Shown: in pieces, positions 41,815-47,761 of the stretch | Layout of the letters: every line of letters starts with the position of its first letter | Numbering within the stretch: the stretch's first letter is position 1 | Source: Clostridium sp. CAG:411 | Lineage (GTDB): Bacteria; Bacillota; Clostridia; Lachnospirales; Lachnospiraceae | Assembly (NCBI GenBank): GCA_000437275.1 | Contig: FR899737.1 | Location: forward strand, 1-47,761 | Direction: 5' to 3' | Length of the DNA stretch: 47,761 nt | The notes under the pieces: model-generated | The model's database searches: none | What the model saw: the letters and a program-made list of their open reading frames with translations, nothing else | Told to the model about the DNA's origin: nothing | Program-made: the position numbers and the translations under genes

Positions 41815-43293
41815 ATGCAAAGTAATGTAGTAAAAAATCAAGAAACAAAAATGAACACGATTATGTTTATTGTATGGGGATTTATGATTCCGATTGCAGC
41901 ATTTTCTTTTGTTATGCTCTTTTTAGGAGGAACGATAGCAGATGCGTCTGTTCTTACGATGACAGTTGTTGCAATTGTAATCCGATTATTACAAGGAATA
42001 TTGGGAGATAAGGCGAAGTATTTATATGCTTGTATTATGCCAGTCTGTGGTGCTATTACCATGGTAGTTGGCAACGATGGACGCTTTGGAGCGATGACAC
42101 AGGCGTATTTTCTAACAACAGTAATTATTATTGCTTATTATGAGAAAAAGGTTGTATTGGTGAATGCAATTGTTACCGTTGCTGTAAATGGTATTGCTAT
42201 GGTTGCATTTCCAGGGGCATATTTTAAATTACATCATTTAATTGTATGGATCTTTATCTTTATTGTATATGTATTGGAAGCAATTACAGCTTATATTATT
42301 TCAAAAAATACATTGGCTTTATTTGAAGAAGTTGATATGAATGAAAGAAGATTGGAGAATTTATTAAAAGGAGTACATACATCTGTTAGTAATATCCAAG
42401 AATCTTCGAATCAGATTTATACAGCACTGAACAATTTTGAGAAAACCACAGAGGAGATTGCAGCAGCCACTGGGGAGATTACATCAAGTGCAAACGAACA
42501 GATTTCCAAGGTTACAAGTAGCATTGATATCTTTAATGAATTAAATGATAAGATTAGTGCATCAGAGCAACAAGTGCAAAATACAGTAGAACGAATGAGG
42601 GAATTGAAATCTAAGAATGATGAGGGAATTAAGGCAATTACAAATCTATCAAAGAAATTCTCTGAAAATATTGCATCTACAAAGAATGCATCTGCTGGTG
42701 TAGTAGCCTTATCACAGAAGTCTAGTATGATTAGTGGTATTATTGTAAGCATCAATGAAATTGCAAGCCAGACAAATTTATTAGCGTTAAATGCAGCAAT
42801 TGAAGCAGCAAGAGCTGGAGAAGCTGGAAAGGGATTTGCTGTTGTTGCAGACGAGATTAATGCATTATCATTGGCATCTTCTCAGTCAACAAGAGAAATT
42901 GATGCAATCCTAAAGGATATTACAGATACCGTAGATGATACCAATAAGATTATGGATAATAATACCAATAGTGTTGAGGCATCTAATAAGGAATTAAATA
43001 CTACCGTGAAAATTTTTGAAGTTATGTTGAAAGCATCGGAAGATGTTATTGAGATTACAAAAATTTTGCAAGAAGAATTGATTGGTGTAACCGCAATTAA
43101 AGAAGAATTATTAGAGGCAATGAATAATTTAGAGAAGATTTCGGAAGTATCCGCTGAGACAGCCAATGAAATCAGCGCATCTACAGAAGAACAGGTAGCA
43201 GGAGTAGAAAGAATTGTAAATGCTATGGGAAATGTTAAGGCTGGAATGGATGATTTGTCTAAAGTATTAAGTAATGAAACCGTGCAATCTTAA
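41815..43293 (+). CDS. Methyl-accepting chemoreceptor with a bare membrane sensor domain
   Basis: 492 residues. Five or six membrane helices (about 15-180) with only short loops, no periplasmic ligand domain and no HAMP. A long coiled-coil MCP signalling domain follows (about 190-490), with the tip EIASQTNLLALNAAIEAARAG followed by GKGFAVVADEINALSLASSQS, matching the CheA/CheW-binding hairpin; the usual R-x-L-A-E after ADE is INALSLA. Ligand sensing would have to occur within the membrane, which would suit a hydrophobic signal. It lies 42 bases after the KAS III-like gene in the same operon. A terminator follows. Confidence 0.83.
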   Translation: MQSNVVKNQETKMNTIMFIVWGFMIPIAAFSFVMLFLGGTIADASVLTMTVVAIVIRLLQGILGDKAKYLYACIMPVCGAITMVVGNDGRFGAMTQAYFLTTVIIIAYYEKKVVLVNAIVTVAVNGIAMVAFPGAYFKLHHLIVWIFIFIVYVLEAITAYIISKNTLALFEEVDMNERRLENLLKGVHTSVSNIQESSNQIYTALNNFEKTTEEIAAATGEITSSANEQISKVTSSIDIFNELNDKISASEQQVQNTVERMRELKSKNDEGIKAITNLSKKFSENIASTKNASAGVVALSQKSSMISGIIVSINEIASQTNLLALNAAIEAARAGEAGKGFAVVADEINALSLASSQSTREIDAILKDITDTVDDTNKIMDNNTNSVEASNKELNTTVKIFEVMLKASEDVIEITKILQEELIGVTAIKEELLEAMNNLEKISEVSAETANEISASTEEQVAGVERIVNAMGNVKAGMDDLSKVLSNETVQS

Positions 43294-43319
43294 TGCAAGA
43301 TACATAGTATAGCCCAAAA

Positions 43320-43368
43320 TAAAAACAGGCACCCTTTACGGATTTGTAAGTAAGGGGTGCCTGTTTGA
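43320..43368. terminator. Bidirectional terminator between the chemoreceptor and panD
   Basis: AAACAGGCACCCTTTA (43323-43338) pairs with TAAGGGGTGCCTGTTT (43351-43366). It lies between convergent genes. Confidence 0.88.
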
Positions 43369-43386
43369 ATGTGTTATAAAAGAAGA

Positions 43387-43776
43387 TTACATATCCTCTA
43401 ATCTACCATGTTTTTCATAAGTGGTTTTTCTGACAATTTTATTCGCATCGTCTACAAAAACTACGTTTGGTTTATGTGTTTTGGCTTCTTCTGGTGTCAT
43501 TTGTGCATAAGACATAATGATGATTTTATCGTTTACGGATACGCAACGAGCAGCCGCACCATTTAAGCAAATCATACCAGAACCTGGTTCCCCGGCAATG
43601 GTATAAGTTTCAAAACGGTTTCCGTTATTTACATCTACAATCTGTACATATTCATATTCTAAGATGCCAGCGGCTTCTAAAAGTTCTGGGTCAACGGTGA
43701 TACTGCCTACATAGTCAAGTTCTGCTTGCACTACAGTAGCGCGGTGTATCTTTCCTTTTAACATGTTAATCTGCAT
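43387..43776 (-). CDS. panD: Aspartate 1-decarboxylase
   Basis: Makes beta-alanine, half of pantothenate. 129 residues; the pyruvoyl precursor shows the self-cleavage pair G24-S25 in YVGSITVD, and KGKIHRATVVQAEL and NGAAARCV complete the family pattern. Last gene of the minus-strand operon (DUF2520 gene, panB, panC, panD). ATG 43776 has AAAGGA eight bases upstream. Only 29 bases separate it from panC. Confidence 0.95.
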   Translation of the reverse strand: MQINMLKGKIHRATVVQAELDYVGSITVDPELLEAAGILEYEYVQIVDVNNGNRFETYTIAGEPGSGMICLNGAAARCVSVNDKIIIMSYAQMTPEEAKTHKPNVVFVDDANKIVRKTTYEKHGRLEDM

Positions 43777-43805
43777 ACTAAAAATCCTTTCTCAAAAACG
43801 GTTAT

Positions 43806-44651
43806 TTATTCATACATGAAGTTATCAATCAATCTTGTCTTTCCAATATAAACTGCCATAGCACATAAAATTGGACGGTCAATGGTAGGTATTTGCTGCA
43901 TGGTTAGTGCATCTACAATTTTCACATAATCAATTTTTGCAAGAGGTTCTGTTTCAATATTTTTCTTCATAGCATCTAAAATAGTAGCGGCATCTTTTTC
44001 GCCATCTGCTACCATTTTTTCGCCAAGTTTGATTGTTTTGCTAAGAATTAGAGCTGCTTTTCTTTCTTCCGCAGAAAGGTAGGTATTTCTAGAGCTTTTC
44101 GCTAATCCGTCGGCTTCACGAACAATTGGACAACCGATTACTTCAATATCCATGTTCAAATCCAAGACCATACGTTTGATAATGGCAAGCTGCTGTGCAT
44201 CCTTTTGACCAAAGTAAGCGCGGTCAGGTGTCACGATATGGAATAGTTTAGATACTACCGTACAGACACCACGAAAATGTACTGGGCGACTTAATCCACA
44301 TAATTCTTCTGTCAAAACAGACATATCTACATAAGAGCAGAAGCCGTCTGTGTACATTTCTTCTGGTTCTGGATGGAAAATTAAGTTTGCACCAGTAGCT
44401 TCGCAAAGAGCGCTATCTTTCTCTAAATCTCTTGGATAGCTGTCTAAATCTTCCGTTGGACCAAACTGCATTGGGTTTACAAAAATGCTGACAACGACTC
44501 TGTCATTTTCTTCTACGGCACGCTTAATAAGACTTTGATGTCCTTCGTGCAAATATCCCATCGTAGGTACTAATGCAACGGATAAACCTTCCTTTTTCCA
44601 TGCTTTTACTTGTTTTCTTACTTCATTTACAGTTGTTGCGATTTGAATCAT
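43806..44651 (-). CDS. panC: Pantothenate synthetase
   Basis: Joins pantoate and beta-alanine with ATP. 281 residues: VPTMGYLHEGHQSLI (ATP site), VVSIFVNPMQFGP, SYPRDLEKD, YFGQKDAQQLAII and the KMSKS-like READGLAKSSRNTYL are seen. It starts with MIQIATTVNEVRKQ after an AGAGAGGA site. Eighteen bases after panB in the transcript. Confidence 0.97.
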   Translation of the reverse strand: MIQIATTVNEVRKQVKAWKKEGLSVALVPTMGYLHEGHQSLIKRAVEENDRVVVSIFVNPMQFGPTEDLDSYPRDLEKDSALCEATGANLIFHPEPEEMYTDGFCSYVDMSVLTEELCGLSRPVHFRGVCTVVSKLFHIVTPDRAYFGQKDAQQLAIIKRMVLDLNMDIEVIGCPIVREADGLAKSSRNTYLSAEERKAALILSKTIKLGEKMVADGEKDAATILDAMKKNIETEPLAKIDYVKIVDALTMQQIPTIDRPILCAMAVYIGKTRLIDNFMYE

Positions 44652-44669
44652 AATATAAAATCCTCTCTT

Positions 44670-45497
44670 TTATTTAATAGCATTCATTACTTCATCGGAT
44701 ATTGCAAAAGTGTGTTCCGGTGCAGGGAATGTCTGTGCCTTTGTTTCTTTAATATAGTTTGCAAATGCTTCCTTCATGGCAGTTCCTACTTGGCCAAAAT
44801 GTTTTGCAAATTTTGGGGCCATATCGGAATACATAGCAAGCATATCCTGATAAACTAAAACTTGTCCATCACAGCCATTGCCAGCACCAATACCGATGGT
44901 AGGGATGGAGAGCTGTTCTGAAATGTAAGTAGCCAGTTTAGCAGGTACACACTCAATGACAACCATGCAGGCACCAGCAGCTTCTACGGCTTTTGCTTCT
45001 TCTACAAGACGTTTTGCATTTTCAATATCTTTTCCCTGTACTTTAAAACCACCAAAAGCATTCACGCTTTGAGGGGTTAGTCCAATATGTGCAACTACTG
45101 GAATATCACAGGCGGTAATCGCTTTAATTTGTGGACAAACAGAAAGACCTCCTTCTAGTTTTACGGCATTTGCACGACCCTCTTTCATAAGACGTCCGGC
45201 ATTTACAACTGCATCGTGAACGGAAGTTTGATAGGACATAAATGGCATATCAGTAACAATAAATGCATTTTTAGCCCCTCTGGCAACAGCGGCAGAATGA
45301 TGAATCATATCCTCCATTGTAACGGAAATGGTATCTTCATAGCCAAGCATTACCATACCTAGGGAATCTCCAACTAAAATTGTATCAATACCTGCCTCGT
45401 CAATCAATTTGGCAGTCGTGTAATCGTAAGCAGTTAGCATTGTGATCTTATCATTATTTTTCTTTTGCTCCTGTAAAGTTAATACAGTATGTTTCAT
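44670..45497 (-). CDS. panB: 3-methyl-2-oxobutanoate hydroxymethyltransferase
   Basis: Makes ketopantoate from ketoisovalerate and methylene-tetrahydrofolate. 275 residues, TIM barrel: MLTAYDYTTAKLIDEAGID, VGDSLGMVMLGYEDT, VTDMPFMSY, VKLEGG (metal and substrate), VVAHIGLTPQSVNAFGG, IGIGAGNGCDGQVLVYQDML. ATG 45497 has AGAGAGGAC upstream and gives the usual start; the frame continuing to 45542 reaches only the spacer before the DUF2520 gene. Confidence 0.97.
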   Translation of the reverse strand: MKHTVLTLQEQKKNNDKITMLTAYDYTTAKLIDEAGIDTILVGDSLGMVMLGYEDTISVTMEDMIHHSAAVARGAKNAFIVTDMPFMSYQTSVHDAVVNAGRLMKEGRANAVKLEGGLSVCPQIKAITACDIPVVAHIGLTPQSVNAFGGFKVQGKDIENAKRLVEEAKAVEAAGACMVVIECVPAKLATYISEQLSIPTIGIGAGNGCDGQVLVYQDMLAMYSDMAPKFAKHFGQVGTAMKEAFANYIKETKAQTFPAPEHTFAISDEVMNAIK

Positions 45498-45541
45498 AAT
45501 GTACAAGTCCTCTCTTTCTAAAATCTGTTTTGTCCCCAACA

Positions 45542-46375
45542 TTAGAGTTGTTGGATGTCTGTATAATCTGCATTCGGGTGGCGTTGGCTTCCAATATCTA
45601 CTAAGATTTTTGTAAGTTCTCTATACACCGCTTGATATTGTGCGGGCAGGCACTCTAAATGCCGTTGAATCGTAGCAATATCATTACGTTCTACAGGTCC
45701 GGTCAAAGAAGCAACAGGACCATCGGCTAAAATATGAGCCAGATTTCCTTCCATAAGCGGTGCAATTGCTTGCAAGGCATGTTCGGAAGAAAAACCACAT
45801 TGCTGGAAAAGGTTGGTGGCAATGTATGCAAGAGCGACCATATGATTGCTTGCAAACACAGCCGCAGCATGATAAAGTGCCTTGCTTTCTGTGGAAATAA
45901 TCTGAACATCATTTCCAAACCCTTCCATAAATGTGCGCATTTTTTGTAAGTAAGCCGAATCTCCTTCTAACGTAAATAGTGCATGTGCTAAATCTTTGTA
46001 CGATTCTGTTTTACTTGAAATTGCATAGAGCGGATGAATGGAATAACCATATGCTCCCAGATGTCGAATGTCCGAAAAAATACCTGAAGATAAGGAACCG
46101 CTACAATGACAGAAAATCTTGCCCTGTATTGATTCGTGTTTGATAGATTCCCAAACAGGAGCAATTGCACTATCTGTGACAGTGAGAAAAATAACATCGC
46201 TGTCGGCAATCAGTTGTTTCCTATTGGGATAGAAGTTTGTATTTGTAAATTTGGCAGCTTCTTTGGCAGAAGCCTCTGTTCGACTATAAAATCCGGTAAC
46301 AGTTACCTGATGTGTAGAAAAGTATTTTCCAAGGGAAGTGCCTACCTTTCCCGCGCCGATAAAACCAATCTTCAA
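45542..46375 (-). CDS. Rossmann-like / DUF2520 protein, probable ketopantoate reductase
   Basis: 277 residues. The dinucleotide-binding GFIGAGKVGTSLGKYF is at the very N-terminus; the DUF2520 C-terminal half contains SIHPLYAIS, FTLEGD, YHAAAVFASNHMVAL and GPVERND. It is the first gene of the pantothenate operon, and no panE or ilvC lies in the window, so a ketopantoate reductase role is the best inference. The start is TTG 46375, decided by GGAGGTG at the correct distance; TTG 46390 overlaps that site itself. No promoter was pinned with confidence. Confidence 0.75.
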   Translation of the reverse strand: MKIGFIGAGKVGTSLGKYFSTHQVTVTGFYSRTEASAKEAAKFTNTNFYPNRKQLIADSDVIFLTVTDSAIAPVWESIKHESIQGKIFCHCSGSLSSGIFSDIRHLGAYGYSIHPLYAISSKTESYKDLAHALFTLEGDSAYLQKMRTFMEGFGNDVQIISTESKALYHAAAVFASNHMVALAYIATNLFQQCGFSSEHALQAIAPLMEGNLAHILADGPVASLTGPVERNDIATIQRHLECLPAQYQAVYRELTKILVDIGSQRHPNADYTDIQQL

Positions 46376-46840
46376 CTTTGTCACCTCCAAATGTTCTTCC
46401 TTATGAAATCAAGGTCGTCTGCACAGGCTAGACGCCAGATTGCGTAAGCATAGAGTAAAGCAAAGTTTGCTTGTATTGTTAATAGGTATAGGTACATTTC
46501 GGAATCCTATCCGCTACTTACTTTAGCATTGAAGATGCGATTTGTAAAGTAAAAAAGCGGAAAATATTGTATGGTATACGAAAAAATACAAAAACATTGA
46601 CGTACTACTTTAGTTCTATTGGATGGAGAAAAAAGTATGAAAAGATAAAACAAAGATGGTAAATAGAAAGAAGATGTGCTACTATATAAGAAATTAGTTG
46701 AGCAAAGGCGCTTATATAGAGGAATGAAATCTCTATATAGGCGCTTTTTTTACTTTATAAAATGCATTCTATAGAGAAAAACTTTTTACAAAAGAATAGT
46801 ATAAGACACAATAACTGAAAGAACAGGGAAGGCGAAGGAT
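46376..46840. other. Intergenic region between the pantothenate operon and the LuxR gene
   Basis: No credible gene on either strand. It holds the pantothenate promoter region (unresolved), an AT-rich middle stretch and a strong plus-strand terminator at 46706-46752 with no gene before it. Confidence 0.5.
46706..46752 (+). terminator. Orphan terminator
   Basis: GCGCTTATATAGAG (46708-46721) pairs with CTCTATATAGGCGC (46731-46744, one G-T), followed by a T run. Nothing upstream on this strand is a protein gene, so it may end a short RNA, or protect the next gene from antisense read-through. Confidence 0.75.
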
Positions 46841-47602
46841 ATGTTAAAAGATACCGAATGGCTGACAATCAATAAAATTTTATTAGAGTTATATACTGTA
46901 AATGATATTACGCATTTAGCAGAGAAAACAATGAAGGTGCTTCGAATGTTGATTCCTTATACAAAGGGATATTTTATTATGTTAGATGAAAAGCAGGACA
47001 TTCGACGGGAAGATGCCTATTTTGTTGGGATGGATAAAAGTGAGAGTGAGAAGTATATAGACGATTATTATGAGCAGGATTATTTAAAATATTTATATGA
47101 ATTTTCAGCAGGAACTTGTGTATATCAGGATACTTCTATTTTAGATGATGATGTAAGAAAGAATACGCCGTTTTACAAGAGATTTTTACGGCCTTTTGAT
47201 ATTCCCTATGGTTGTGGAATTATGATAATTAGAAATGGGCAGATTATTGGGATTTTTAATTTGTTTCGGAGTGAGGCTCTGGGCGATTTTAGTGAAAAAG
47301 ATATTTACATATTAAATGTGTTGAAAAATCATATAGAAAATATGATTGTAAATTCCATGCAATTGAGCAGACAGCAGGTAGCAATGGAAAACTGTCTACA
47401 ACAGATGAAAGAAAAGTATGGAATTACGGATCGAGAAAAAGACATTTTGAAACTGATTGGAGAAGGTTGTTCCAATAGTGAAATTTGCGATAAATTAGTG
47501 GTAAGTTTATCTACAGTAAAAAAACATGTATATAATATTTATACGAAAACAGGGGTAAAGAGTAGGACACAGCTGCTAAATTTATTGTATAGTCAGATAT
47601 AG
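46841..47602 (+). CDS. LuxR-family transcriptional regulator with an N-terminal GAF-like domain
   Basis: 253 residues. About 15-180 is a sensor-like alpha/beta domain of GAF/PAS type (VLRMLIPYTKGYFIMLD, CGIMIIRNGQIIGIFNLFRS). The C-terminal GerE/LuxR HTH is typical: ITDREKDILKLIGEGCSNSE, KLVVSLSTVKKHVYNIYTKTGVKSRTQL (about 195-250). The signal it senses is unknown and no cognate target is adjacent. ATG 46841 with AAGG just upstream. It is followed by a terminator. Confidence 0.88.
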   Translation: MLKDTEWLTINKILLELYTVNDITHLAEKTMKVLRMLIPYTKGYFIMLDEKQDIRREDAYFVGMDKSESEKYIDDYYEQDYLKYLYEFSAGTCVYQDTSILDDDVRKNTPFYKRFLRPFDIPYGCGIMIIRNGQIIGIFNLFRSEALGDFSEKDIYILNVLKNHIENMIVNSMQLSRQQVAMENCLQQMKEKYGITDREKDILKLIGEGCSNSEICDKLVVSLSTVKKHVYNIYTKTGVKSRTQLLNLLYSQI

Positions 47603-47657
47603 AGTCAGATGTTAAGTTTAACAAGGGACAGTAGTTTAGAGTACCATTTATAAAAAA

Positions 47658-47704
47658 ATAAGCACATTTTACATCACGCAACTTGTAAAATGTGCTTGTT
47701 TTTC
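47658..47704. terminator. Terminator after the LuxR gene
   Basis: AAGCACATTTTACA (47660-47673) pairs exactly with TGTAAAATGTGCTT (47684-47697), with flanking A and T runs, so it may act on both strands. Confidence 0.88.
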
Positions 47705-47761
47705 TCTATAGAGAAATTTGATTTGTTAAATCGTTACTATTCACAGTCGATTTGTATCAAG

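Overview
The window looks like the chromosome of a low-GC, Gram-positive, anaerobic clostridium, most likely a gut Lachnospiraceae. The supporting signs are AT-rich codon use, strong Shine-Dalgarno sites with several TTG/GTG starts, a CwlD cortex amidase and Spo0A-like boxes (sporulation), MecA, a CarD regulator, starch-binding CBM25/CBM26 modules joined by TPEVTA linkers, and ThiC with a clostridial-type C-terminal cysteine cluster. The species cannot be fixed from the sequence alone. No rRNA, tRNA or CRISPR array was recognised.

Layout. 1-5.35 kb: tail of an Rpn-like protein, then a TPP riboswitch with its own terminator, then a complete IS4-family element (798-2386, 7-bp target duplication) that separates the riboswitch from the thiamine operon thiC-thiE-thiD. 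5.4-9.7 kb: mecA (minus strand) and a 1010-residue secreted BspA-like leucine-rich-repeat protein. 9.7-10.6 kb: about 0.9 kb without a credible gene but with several hairpins and a terminator. 10.7-16.1 kb: membrane-anchored GH18 protein, cwlD, then tsaC/sua5, a phosphatase-like protein that has lost its P-loop arginine, rpiB, and a minus-strand DUF402 gene. 16.2-23.7 kb: complete F1Fo ATP synthase operon (atpZ-like, atpI-like, B E F H A G D C) with a Na+-type c-subunit signature. 24-31.4 kb: secreted CotH-kinase protein carrying four starch-binding modules, a histidine-kinase-like protein lacking catalytic residues behind Spo0A-like boxes, a HIT protein, a flavinylated FMN-binding/Fn3 protein, an MraZ/AbrB-like regulator and a CarD regulator.

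31.4-39.8 kb: a defence or epigenetic island. A divergent XRE regulator faces an operon of a small HTH protein, a PAPS-reductase/DndC-like protein, a DUF4007 protein, a 1203-residue ATPase and a class V cysteine desulfurase. This is the gene set of an Ssp-type DNA phosphorothioation module, but no restriction partner (SspE or SspFGH type) is visible.

39.8-43.4 kb: a compact operon of alpha/beta hydrolase, non-canonical KAS III-like enzyme and a membrane chemoreceptor without a ligand domain. It lies behind a promoter with two 21-bp-spaced direct repeats typical of LytTR/AgrA operators. It may be an undescribed small-molecule production/sensing circuit. 43.4-46.4 kb: minus-strand pantothenate operon (DUF2520 reductase-like gene, panB, panC, panD). 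46.8-47.6 kb: a LuxR-type regulator.
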